DNA from: an uncultured Bacteroides sp.
Lineage (GTDB): Bacteria; Bacteroidota; Bacteroidia; Bacteroidales; Bacteroidaceae
Length of the DNA: 64,000 nt
Direction: 5' to 3'
NCBI GenBank assembly: GCA_900766005.1
Contig: CAAFTU010000096.1
Location: 62,001 to 126,000 of the forward strand
Shown: one piece after another, positions 25,201 to 32,454 of the stretch
Position numbering within the stretch: position 1 is the first letter of the stretch
How the letters are laid out: every line of letters begins with the position of its first letter
Notes under the pieces: model-generated
What the model saw: only the letters and a program-made list of their open reading frames with translations
Databases searched by the model: none
What the model was told of the DNA's origin: nothing
Made by a program: the position numbers and the translations under genes

Positions 25201-27100
25201 CTATGAGGAGATACTGAAACAGTACTGGGGATATGACTCTTTCCGCAGTTTGCAGAAAGAGATCATAACCAGTATCGGCGAAGGCAAAGACACCTTGGGA
25301 CTGATGCCTACCGGAGGCGGAAAGTCCATTACTTTTCAAGTGCCTGCCCTTGCCAAGGAAGGCGTGTGCCTGGTCATTACTCCGCTGATTGCCCTCATGA
25401 AAGACCAGGTGAACAACCTGCGCAAACGGGGCATCAAAGCGCTTGCCGTCTACTCGGGCATGACAAGACAGGAAATTCTGACTGCCCTTGAAAACTGCAT
25501 CTACGGCAATTATAAGTTTCTTTATATTTCTCCGGAACGACTGGACACGGAAATCTTCCAGACAAAGGTGCGTTCCATGAAGGTATCGATGATCACCGTA
25601 GACGAAAGTCATTGTATCTCCCAATGGGGATACGACTTCCGGCCTGCTTATCTAAAAATTGCCGAAATCCGCAAACTGCTGCCCGGCATTCCGGTGCTGG
25701 CACTCACCGCCACAGCCACCCCTGAGGTGGTGGAAGACATCCAGCAGAAACTGGATTTCCACAACGGCAATGTCTTCCGGATGAGCTTCGAACGGAAGAA
25801 CCTGGCGTATGTGGTGCGCACCACGGACAACAAAACCAGCGAAATGCTCCATATCCTGCGAAGGGTAGCGGGCAGTGCAATCATTTATGTGCGCAACCGG
25901 CGACGGACCCGAGAGATTACAGAGCTCTTGAATCAGGAGGGAATCACGGCTGACTTTTATCACGCCGGACTGGAGAATGCGGTGAAGGACTTGCGGCAGA
26001 AACGGTGGCAGTGCGGAGAAACACGGGTCATGGTTGCGACCAATGCTTTTGGCATGGGGATTGACAAACCGGACGTGCGGCTCGTGCTCCATCTTGACTT
26101 GCCCGACTCACCCGAAGCGTATTTCCAGGAAGCCGGACGGGCCGGACGCGACGGACGGAAAGCGTATGCGGTCATTCTATATGCCCAATCGGACAAAGCT
26201 ACCCTGCATAAACGGATAGCAGACACGTTTCCCGAAAAAGCGTATATTTTAGATGTCTACGAACATGTGCAGTATTATTATCAGATGGCCATGGGCGACG
26301 GATTCCAATGTGTACGAGAATTCAACCTGGAAGAGTTTTGCCGGAAATTCAAATACTTTCCGGTGCCGGTAGACAGTGCCTTGAAGATTTTAACGCAAGC
26401 CGGGTATCTGGAATATACAGACGAGCAAGACAACGCCTCCCGGATTCTGTTTACCATCCGGAGGGATGACTTGTATAAATTGCATGAAATGGGACCGGAA
26501 GCGGAAACGCTGATTCAGGCTATCCTGCGCTCTTATACCGGCATCTTTACGGACTATGCGTTCATCAGCGAAGCATCACTGGCTTTACGGACGGGACTTA
26601 CCCGTGAACAAATCTACCGCATTTTGGTTACGCTAACCAAGAGACGGATTGTGGACTACATTCCACACAAGAAAACCCCATACATCATCTACACACGCGA
26701 ACGGCAGGAGCTGCGCTACATGCACATTCCGCCATCGGTATATGAGGAGCGGAAAGAACGGTATGAAACCCGCATCAAAGCCATGGAGGAGTATGTGACA
26801 ACCGACAATGTGTGCCGCAGCCGGATGCTGCTGCGCTATTTCGGTGAAAAGAACGACCACAACTGCGGCCAATGTGACGTCTGCCTCAGCCATCGCACTT
26901 CGCCGGAAGAGGTGAAGGAAAATGATTTTGATGCACTGAGCAGGAAAATGACGCAACTGCTTGCCGCAAAGCCGATGACCCCTGCCGAAATAAACGACAG
27001 CATGGAGGAGGAGAAGGAAAAAGTAGCCGCAGTTATCCAGCATCTTTTGAATGAAGGCGTTTGGAAGATGGAGAATGGAATGATACAGATTTCAAAATAA
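25193..27100 (+). CDS. recQ: ATP-dependent DNA helicase RecQ
   Basis: 3'-5' superfamily 2 helicase of the RecQ family, working with RecJ in recombination. The 635-residue protein has Walker A PTGGGKS at about residues 39-45, DESHCISQWGYDFRP (motif II plus aromatic-rich loop), TATATP (III), ATNAFGMGIDKPDVR (V), QEAGRAGRDG (VI), and the zinc-binding RQC cysteines CRSRMLLRYF...CGQCDVC. No HRDC domain is obvious. In this frame there is a stop at 25184 and no ATG before TTG 25193, so TTG is the likely start, overlapping the recJ stop by 8 bases. Confidence 0.94.
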   Translation: MNNYEEILKQYWGYDSFRSLQKEIITSIGEGKDTLGLMPTGGGKSITFQVPALAKEGVCLVITPLIALMKDQVNNLRKRGIKALAVYSGMTRQEILTALENCIYGNYKFLYISPERLDTEIFQTKVRSMKVSMITVDESHCISQWGYDFRPAYLKIAEIRKLLPGIPVLALTATATPEVVEDIQQKLDFHNGNVFRMSFERKNLAYVVRTTDNKTSEMLHILRRVAGSAIIYVRNRRRTREITELLNQEGITADFYHAGLENAVKDLRQKRWQCGETRVMVATNAFGMGIDKPDVRLVLHLDLPDSPEAYFQEAGRAGRDGRKAYAVILYAQSDKATLHKRIADTFPEKAYILDVYEHVQYYYQMAMGDGFQCVREFNLEEFCRKFKYFPVPVDSALKILTQAGYLEYTDEQDNASRILFTIRRDDLYKLHEMGPEAETLIQAILRSYTGIFTDYAFISEASLALRTGLTREQIYRILVTLTKRRIVDYIPHKKTPYIIYTRERQELRYMHIPPSVYEERKERYETRIKAMEEYVTTDNVCRSRMLLRYFGEKNDHNCGQCDVCLSHRTSPEEVKENDFDALSRKMTQLLAAKPMTPAEINDSMEEEKEKVAAVIQHLLNEGVWKMENGMIQISK

Positions 27101-27138
27101 GTTATTACATTTGCAGAGAAACTCAAAAACAACCGATT

Positions 27139-28098
27139 ATGAACTTTTTAAAATCTTTGTTCTCCGGAAAATCGGATACTCCGGACAATGAAAAGAAGAA
27201 AAACGAACAAAAGAATTTCGAGATATTCAAATATGACGGCCTGCGTGCGCAACGCATGGGCCGCCCGGACTATGCTGTAAAATGCTTCAAGGAAGCACTT
27301 GCTATTGAAGAAGACTTCGAAACCATGGGGTATCTGAGCCACCTTTATATCCAGATGGAGGAAATTGAGAAAGCCCGGGAACTGCTGGAAAAGATGGTTG
27401 ACATGGAACCGCACGTAGTCAGCACATACCTGACACTGGCCAATGTGTGCTACATGCAGGAAGATTATCCGGCTATGGAAAAAGCGGCCAACAAGGCAAT
27501 CGGTATCGAAGAAGGAAATGCGGCTGCTTACTTCCTCCTGGGAAAAGCACGTCAGGGTCAGCATGACAGCCTGATGACCATTGCTCACCTGACGAAGGCC
27601 ATCACCCTCAAAGACGATTTTATAGAAGCCCGCCTCATGCGTGCTGAAGCGTTGCTGAAAATGAAGCAGTATAACGAAACCATGGAGGATGTTAACGCCA
27701 TTTTGGCTCAGAACCCGGATGAAGAAACGGCTATCCTACTGAGAGGTAAAGTCAAAGAAGCTACCGGCCATACCGAAGAGGCAGAAGCGGACTACCGCCT
27801 GGTGACAGAAATCAACCCGTTCAACGAACAAGCCTATCTTTGCCTGGGTGTTCTTTATATCAACTTGAAAAAACTGCAGGAAGCCATCGAGTTGTTTGAT
27901 GAAGCCATCGAACTGAATCCACGGTTTGCTGATGCGTACAAAGAACGTGGAAGAGCCAAGCTGCTGAACAACGACAAAGAAGGATCGGTGGAAGACATGA
28001 AGAAGGCTTTGGAGCTGAATCCCAAGGAGGAAGCCCACCTGAACGGACAGTTCAAGAACTTAGGTATGAAAGAGGAAACACTGCCCGGCATCTTCTAA
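27139..28098 (+). CDS. tetratricopeptide repeat protein
   Basis: A 319-residue protein built of tandem TPR units, beginning around residue 35 (LRAQRMGRPDYAVKCFKEALAI) and including ATYLTLANVCYMQEDYPAMEKAANKAI-like, FNEQAYLCLGVLYINLKKLQEAIELFDEAIELNPRFADAYKERGRAKL patterns. Its N-terminus MNFLKSLFSGKSDTPDNEKKKNEQ is amphipathic and charged, with no clear signal peptide. The longest frame starts inside recQ at 27061, but ATG 27139 begins the recognisable protein. TPR proteins act as binding scaffolds; the partner is unknown. It follows recQ by 38 bases and is closed by a terminator. Confidence 0.85.
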   Translation: MNFLKSLFSGKSDTPDNEKKKNEQKNFEIFKYDGLRAQRMGRPDYAVKCFKEALAIEEDFETMGYLSHLYIQMEEIEKARELLEKMVDMEPHVVSTYLTLANVCYMQEDYPAMEKAANKAIGIEEGNAAAYFLLGKARQGQHDSLMTIAHLTKAITLKDDFIEARLMRAEALLKMKQYNETMEDVNAILAQNPDEETAILLRGKVKEATGHTEEAEADYRLVTEINPFNEQAYLCLGVLYINLKKLQEAIELFDEAIELNPRFADAYKERGRAKLLNNDKEGSVEDMKKALELNPKEEAHLNGQFKNLGMKEETLPGIF

Positions 28099-28110
28099 GT
28101 TAAAGAAGAC

Positions 28111-28147
28111 AAAAGTTACCCCAAAGAGATGAACAGGTAACTTTTTT
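28111..28147 (+). terminator. intrinsic terminator after the TPR gene
   Basis: AAAAGTTACC (28111-28120) pairs with GGTAACTTTT (28136-28145), followed by more T residues. It insulates the recJ-recQ-TPR run from the aromatic operon. Confidence 0.88.
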
Positions 28148-28188
28148 ACTCTTTTTTACTTCAAAAGAAAAAATATTATCACTTTATA

Positions 28189-28219
28189 TTTGCATTTAAA
28201 AGACAAAGTATTACTTTTG
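28189..28219 (+). promoter_or_regulatory. promoter of the aromatic amino-acid operon (TTTG-N19-TACTTTTG)
   Basis: TTTG (28189-28192) and TACTTTTG (28212-28219) are separated by exactly 19 bases, an excellent Bacteroides -33/-7 match. Transcription would begin near 28225, about 24 bases before the leader ORF. A second -7-like box, TATATTTG, overlaps the -33 box at 28185-28192. Confidence 0.8.
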
Positions 28220-28248
28220 TCGCACAATAAAAAACAAACAATCAGCGT

Positions 28249-28335
28249 ATGAACTCATTTACTTATGCATATTACTTCTTTTTTTACTTTTACTTTAGCC
28301 ACAAAGTAGAGCGGGAGTTTATATGTATCAAGTGA
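28249..28335 (+). CDS. leader peptide of the pheA operon (Phe/Tyr-rich, 28 aa)
   Basis: A 28-codon ORF, too short for usual gene finding, reads MNSFTYAYYFFFYFYFSHK and ends VEREFICIK. Residues 4-16 contain 11 aromatic residues out of 13, including nine in a row at 8-16. Total content is seven Phe and five Tyr. It lies between a consensus promoter and an intrinsic terminator, directly upstream of the genes that make Phe and Tyr. It should act as a sensor: a ribosome short of charged tRNA-Phe or tRNA-Tyr stalls over 28258-28296. The peptide itself probably has no function after synthesis. It is not related in sequence to E. coli PheL as far as I can tell. Confidence 0.85.
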   Translation: MNSFTYAYYFFFYFYFSHKVEREFICIK

Positions 28336-28384
28336 AAGTGATACGGAAACATTGAACAAAAAAACAAATCATATAAATCCCGCT
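28310..28384 (+). promoter_or_regulatory. predicted antiterminator pairing in the pheA leader
   Basis: AGCGGGA-G-TTTATATG (28310-28325) is complementary to CATATAAATCCCGCT (28370-28384): 15 base pairs with one bulged G at 28317. The 3' segment contains the whole 5' arm of the terminator, so the two structures exclude each other. The 5' segment overlaps the last codons of the leader ORF, and would be covered by a ribosome at the stop codon 28333-28335. Confidence 0.8.
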
Positions 28385-28409
28385 TCCTGATGGATGCGGG
28401 ATTTTTTTT
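28375..28409 (+). terminator. attenuator terminator of the pheA operon
   Basis: AAATCCCGC (28375-28383) pairs with GCGGGATTT (28396-28404); TCC/GGA can extend the stem inside the loop. Eight T residues (28402-28409) follow. It is 18 bases before the pheA ATG. Confidence 0.92.
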
Positions 28410-28427
28410 ATAACTGAAATTGAACAC

Positions 28428-29276
28428 ATGAAAAAGATTGCCATTCAAGGAACAAAGGGTTCCTACCATGATATAGCCGCTCACCGGTACTTTGAAGGAG
28501 AGGAAATCGAACTGATTTGTTGTGCCAGCTTCGAGGAGGTGTTTGCCTCCATCCGGAAAGACAGCCAGGTTATCGGAATGCTGGCCATTGAGAACACCAT
28601 TGCCGGAAGCCTGCTGCACAACAATGAACTGCTTCGCTTGAGCGGCACTCAAATTATCGGTGAATACAAGCTGCGCATCTCTCACAGTTTTGTGTGTCTG
28701 CCGGAAGAGGACTGGGAAGACCTGACGGAAGTCAACTCCCACCCTATCGCATTGATGCAATGCCGGGAATTTCTCAACCAACATCCCCAACTGAAAGTCG
28801 TAGAAGGAGAAGATACGGCACAAAGCGCTGAGATCATAAAGAACAAACAGCTAAAGGGGCATGCAGCCATCTGTTCGAAAGCCGCAGCCGAACTTTATGG
28901 AATGAAAATTTTACAGGAAGGAATTGAAACAAACAAACATAATTTTACCCGTTTTCTGGTGGTAGCCGACCCGTGGAGAGCGGACGAACTGCGCCAAGAA
29001 AAGCCCCAGCAAGCCAATAAAGCAAGCATGGTGTTCACGCTTCCGCACACGGAAGGCAGCTTGTCGCAAGTATTGTCTATCCTGTCTTTCTATCACATCA
29101 ACCTGACCAAGATTCAGTCATTGCCTATCATCGGACGAGAATGGGAATATCAATTTTATGTGGATGTCGCTTTCAATGCGTATGTGAGATTCAAGCAAGC
29201 CATAGCTGCTATCTCTCCGCTAACCAAAGAACTTAAAATACTAGGTGAATATGCTGAAGGAAAATCAAATGTATAA
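28428..29276 (+). CDS. pheA: prephenate dehydratase
   Basis: Converts prephenate to phenylpyruvate, the committed step to phenylalanine. The 282-residue monofunctional enzyme starts MKKIAIQGTKGSYHDIAA and has the catalytic TRF motif in NKHNFTRFLVV (about residues 165-175). A C-terminal ACT domain at about 200-275 holds an ESRP-like segment LPIIGREWEYQFYVDV and LSQVLSILSFYHINLTKIQS, which implies feedback inhibition by phenylalanine. The chorismate mutase needed upstream is fused to DAHP synthase two genes later. First structural gene after the attenuator. Confidence 0.95.
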   Translation: MKKIAIQGTKGSYHDIAAHRYFEGEEIELICCASFEEVFASIRKDSQVIGMLAIENTIAGSLLHNNELLRLSGTQIIGEYKLRISHSFVCLPEEDWEDLTEVNSHPIALMQCREFLNQHPQLKVVEGEDTAQSAEIIKNKQLKGHAAICSKAAAELYGMKILQEGIETNKHNFTRFLVVADPWRADELRQEKPQQANKASMVFTLPHTEGSLSQVLSILSFYHINLTKIQSLPIIGREWEYQFYVDVAFNAYVRFKQAIAAISPLTKELKILGEYAEGKSNV

Positions 29277-30432
29277 TATACAACCGGCCGAACGGCTGAC
29301 AAGCGTAAGCGAATACTACTTCTCCAAAAAACTGAAGGAAGTAGCTCAGATGAATGCAGAAGGCAAAGATGTCATCAGCCTGGGCATCGGAAGTCCCGAC
29401 ATGCCGCCGTCTTCTCAAGCCATCGAAAGTCTGTGCCGGCATGCACAGGATGCCAACGGACACGGATACCAGCCATACACGGGCATTGCCGAGCTCCGCA
29501 AGGGGTTTGCCAACTGGTATCGGCGCTGGTACGGAGTGGAACTGGATCCGGCCAAAGAAATCCAACCCTTGATTGGTTCGAAAGAAGGTATCCTGCATGT
29601 AACGCTGGCTTTCGTGAATCCGGGCGACCAGGTGCTCGTACCCAATCCGGGCTACCCCACCTATACTTCGCTCAGCAAGCTGCTGGGAGCAGAAATCGTG
29701 AACTACGATTTGAAGGAAGACAACGGCTGGATGCCGGATTTTGACGCATTGGAACAGATGGACTTGAGCCGCGTGAAGCTGATGTGGACCAACTATCCCA
29801 ACATGCCGACAGGCGCCAACGCCACTGCCGAACTCTATGAACGTCTGGTGGACTTTGCCCGCCGGAAGAATATCGTGATTGTGAACGACAATCCCTACAG
29901 CTTTATCTTAAACCAGCAACCCCTCAGCATCTTAAGCGTGGAAGGAGCCAAGGAGTGCTGCATCGAATTCAACTCGATGAGCAAAAGCCACAACATGCCG
30001 GGATGGCGCATCGGAATGCTGGCTACCAACGCCACGTTCATACAATGGATTCTGAAAGTGAAAAGCAACATCGACAGCGGCATGTTCCGTGCCATGCAGC
30101 TGGCTGCAGCTACTGCACTGGAAGCAGAAGCCGACTGGTATGAAGGCAATAACCGGAATTACCGGAACAGACGCCACATTGCCGGAGAAATCATGAAAGC
30201 ACTGGGATGCACGTACAGCGAAGATCAGGTGGGCATGTTCCTATGGGGAAAAATCCCGGCATCCTGCTCCAACGTGGAAGAACTGACGGAGAAAGTGCTG
30301 CACGAAGCAAGGGTATTCATCACGCCAGGCTTCATTTTCGGAAGCAACGGAGCCCGCTACATCCGCATCTCGCTGTGCTGCAAAGATGAAAAGCTGACAG
30401 AAGCGTTAGAAAGAATCAAATCAATGGCATGA
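29269..30432 (+). CDS. class I/II aminotransferase, probable aromatic aminotransferase
   Basis: PLP-dependent fold-type I aminotransferase of about 387 residues. The PLP lysine lies in NSMSKSHNMPGWRIGM. Other family segments are SLGIGSPDMPPS, NPGYPTYT, WTNYPNMPTGA (the Asn-Pro motif is changed to Asn-Met-Pro) and VNDNPYSFI. Related proteins are often named LL-diaminopimelate or aspartate aminotransferase. Position between pheA and DAHP synthase-chorismate mutase argues for transamination of phenylpyruvate and hydroxyphenylpyruvate. ATG 29269 overlaps the pheA stop by 8 bases and has GAAGG upstream; ATG 29251 is an alternative. Confidence 0.88.
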   Translation: MYNIQPAERLTSVSEYYFSKKLKEVAQMNAEGKDVISLGIGSPDMPPSSQAIESLCRHAQDANGHGYQPYTGIAELRKGFANWYRRWYGVELDPAKEIQPLIGSKEGILHVTLAFVNPGDQVLVPNPGYPTYTSLSKLLGAEIVNYDLKEDNGWMPDFDALEQMDLSRVKLMWTNYPNMPTGANATAELYERLVDFARRKNIVIVNDNPYSFILNQQPLSILSVEGAKECCIEFNSMSKSHNMPGWRIGMLATNATFIQWILKVKSNIDSGMFRAMQLAAATALEAEADWYEGNNRNYRNRRHIAGEIMKALGCTYSEDQVGMFLWGKIPASCSNVEELTEKVLHEARVFITPGFIFGSNGARYIRISLCCKDEKLTEALERIKSMA

Positions 30433-30484
30433 ACCGCTCAGGAGAATGCTTTTTTTAAACAATGAATCATAAAAATCAGAAGAT

Positions 30485-31546
30485 ATGGAACTCGAATCAA
30501 TTTTATTACCAGGCATTGAACCGCAAAGACCGATTGTCATAGCCGGTCCGTGTAGTGCAGAAACTGAAGAACAGGTGATGAACACAGCCAAACAGCTGGC
30601 AACCAAGGGAGTGAAGATATTCCGTGCCGGCATTTGGAAACCGCGCACCAAACCGGGAGGTTTCGAAGGAGTTGGCGTGGACGGTCTGGCTTGGCTGAAG
30701 GAGGTGAAGAAGGAAACAGGCATGTACGTATCTACGGAAGTGGCAACTGCCAAGCATGTTTACGAATCACTGAAAGCAGGTATTGATGTTCTTTGGATTG
30801 GTGCACGCACCACAGCCAATCCGTTTGCTGTACAGGAAATTGCAGATGCACTGAAAGGAGTGGACATCCCTGTCCTGATTAAAAATCCGGTGAATCCTGA
30901 CCTGGAACTGTGGATCGGTGCCTTGGAACGTATCAACAATGCCGGTTTGAAACGGCTCGGAGCAATCCACAGAGGGTTCAGCTGCTATGACAAGAAGATT
31001 TACCGCAATCTTCCCCAATGGCACATTCCTATCGAACTGCGCCGCCGGGTGCCCAATTTGCCTATCTTCTGTGACCCCAGCCATATCGGCGGAAAACGCG
31101 AACTGATTGCTCCACTCTGCCAGCAGGCTATGGACCTGAGTTTTGACGGTCTGATTGTGGAAACCCACTGTAATCCGGATGCAGCCTGGAGTGATGCGGC
31201 ACAGCAAGTCACCCCCGATGTACTCGACTACATCCTCAGTCTGCTGGTTATCCGTACGGAAACCCAATCAACCGAGAGCCTGACTTCCCTACGCAAGCAG
31301 ATTGACGAATGTGACGACAATATCATCCAGGAACTGGCCAAGCGGATGCGCATCGCACGCGAAATAGGCACTTACAAGAAAGAACACAATATCACAGTGC
31401 TCCAAAGCGGACGTTACAATGAGATTCTGGAAAAACGCGGCATCCAAGGTGGACAATGCGGCATGGATGTGGAATTTATGAAAAAAATCTTTGAAGCCAT
31501 CCACGAAGAGTCTGTACGCCAGCAAATGGAAATCATCAATCATTAA
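30485..31546 (+). CDS. bifunctional 3-deoxy-7-phosphoheptulonate synthase / chorismate mutase
   Basis: Fusion enzyme of 353 residues. Residues 1-260 form a DAHP synthase of the type I-beta (KDO8P-synthase-like) group: AGPCSAETEEQVMNTAK, FRAGIWKPRTKPGGFEGVG, GARTTANPFAVQ, KNPVNPDLELW, HRGFSCYD, CDPSHIGGKRELI, ETHCNPDAAWSDA. Residues about 268-350 form an AroQ-type chorismate mutase: LRKQIDECDDNIIQELAKR and REIGTYKKEHNI. The fusion supplies both entry to the shikimate pathway and the prephenate used by PheA and TyrA on either side. In such fusions the mutase domain often mediates regulation by prephenate. Confidence 0.94.
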   Translation: MELESILLPGIEPQRPIVIAGPCSAETEEQVMNTAKQLATKGVKIFRAGIWKPRTKPGGFEGVGVDGLAWLKEVKKETGMYVSTEVATAKHVYESLKAGIDVLWIGARTTANPFAVQEIADALKGVDIPVLIKNPVNPDLELWIGALERINNAGLKRLGAIHRGFSCYDKKIYRNLPQWHIPIELRRRVPNLPIFCDPSHIGGKRELIAPLCQQAMDLSFDGLIVETHCNPDAAWSDAAQQVTPDVLDYILSLLVIRTETQSTESLTSLRKQIDECDDNIIQELAKRMRIAREIGTYKKEHNITVLQSGRYNEILEKRGIQGGQCGMDVEFMKKIFEAIHEESVRQQMEIINH

Positions 31547-31572
31547 CCATTCATCCTTAACCAACTGTAAAA

Positions 31573-32346
31573 GTGAGAATATTAATTTTAGGAGCCGGTA
31601 AAATGGGCTCCTTCTTTACAGATATACTGAGTTTCCAGCATGAAACGGCTGTGTATGACACCAACCCGCACCAACTGCGTTTTGTCTACAACACCTACCG
31701 TTTCACAACCCTGGAGGAAATCAAGGATTTCGAACCGGAACTGGTCATTAATGCCGTGACGGTGAAATATACCCTGGATGCCTTCCGGAAGGTGCTGCCG
31801 GTGCTTCCCAAAGACTGTATCATCAGTGATATCGCTTCGGTGAAAAACGGACTGAAGAAGTTTTATGAAGAAAGCGGATTCCGGTATGTTTCCACTCATC
31901 CCATGTTTGGCCCTACTTTTGCCAGCCTCAACAATCTGAGCAATGAAAATGCCATCATCATCAGTGAGAGCGACCACTTAGGCAAGATTTTCTTCAAGGA
32001 TCTCTATCAGACATTGAAACTGAATATCTTTGAATATACATTTGAAGAGCATGACGAAACAATGGCTTACTCCTTATCCATCCCCTTCGTCTCTACATTT
32101 GTATTTTCGGCCGTCATGAAACACCAGGATGCACCGGGTACCACCTTCAAGAAGCACATGGCCATTGCCCAAGGACTGCTGAGCGAGGATGATTATCTGC
32201 TGCAAGAAATCCTGTTCAATCCCCGCACTCCCAACCAAGTGGCCAACATACGTACGGAGTTGAAAAACCTGCTTGAAATTATCGAGCACAAAGATTCGGA
32301 AGGCATGAAGAAATACCTGACACGAATCAGAGAAAAAATCAAATAA
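31573..32346 (+). CDS. tyrA: prephenate dehydrogenase
   Basis: Oxidatively decarboxylates prephenate to 4-hydroxyphenylpyruvate on the way to tyrosine. The 257-residue protein is short for the family, without an ACT or mutase domain. The Rossmann motif ILGAGKMGSFF is at residues 5-15 and the catalytic-region segment STHPMFGPTFASL (His) near 110. The only suitable start is GTG 31573. Last gene of the aromatic operon; a hairpin follows 27 bases later. Arogenate as substrate cannot be excluded. Confidence 0.92.
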   Translation: MRILILGAGKMGSFFTDILSFQHETAVYDTNPHQLRFVYNTYRFTTLEEIKDFEPELVINAVTVKYTLDAFRKVLPVLPKDCIISDIASVKNGLKKFYEESGFRYVSTHPMFGPTFASLNNLSNENAIIISESDHLGKIFFKDLYQTLKLNIFEYTFEEHDETMAYSLSIPFVSTFVFSAVMKHQDAPGTTFKKHMAIAQGLLSEDDYLLQEILFNPRTPNQVANIRTELKNLLEIIEHKDSEGMKKYLTRIREKIK

Positions 32347-32373
32347 TCTCCCTAGCTGATGCAATTTTTAATT

Positions 32374-32401
32374 AACCCCTGCCAATCTATTGGCAGGGGT
32401 T
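32374..32401 (+). terminator. hairpin ending the aromatic operon
   Basis: AACCCCTGCCAA (32374-32385) and TTGGCAGGGGTT (32390-32401) form a perfect 12-bp stem with a 4-base loop. The following sequence GATATTATC is not a strong T-tract, so termination may be partial. A -7 box for dnaG (TACCTTTG, 32413-32420) follows immediately. Confidence 0.7.
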
Positions 32402-32412
32402 GATATTATCAC

Positions 32413-32420
32413 TACCTTTG
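32413..32420 (+). promoter_or_regulatory. -7 element upstream of dnaG
   Basis: TACCTTTG matches TAnnTTTG and lies 34 bases before the dnaG ATG, just after the aromatic operon hairpin. No spaced TTTG box is visible upstream. Confidence 0.5.
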
Positions 32421-32454
32421 CACGGGAAATCATGTTTTCAACTGAAGTACAAAA

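Noticed and set aside
28185..28192. TATATTTG as the main -7 box of the pheA leader
   Set aside because: Its TTTG is better explained as the -33 box of the downstream TACTTTTG promoter, which has the ideal 19-base spacing.
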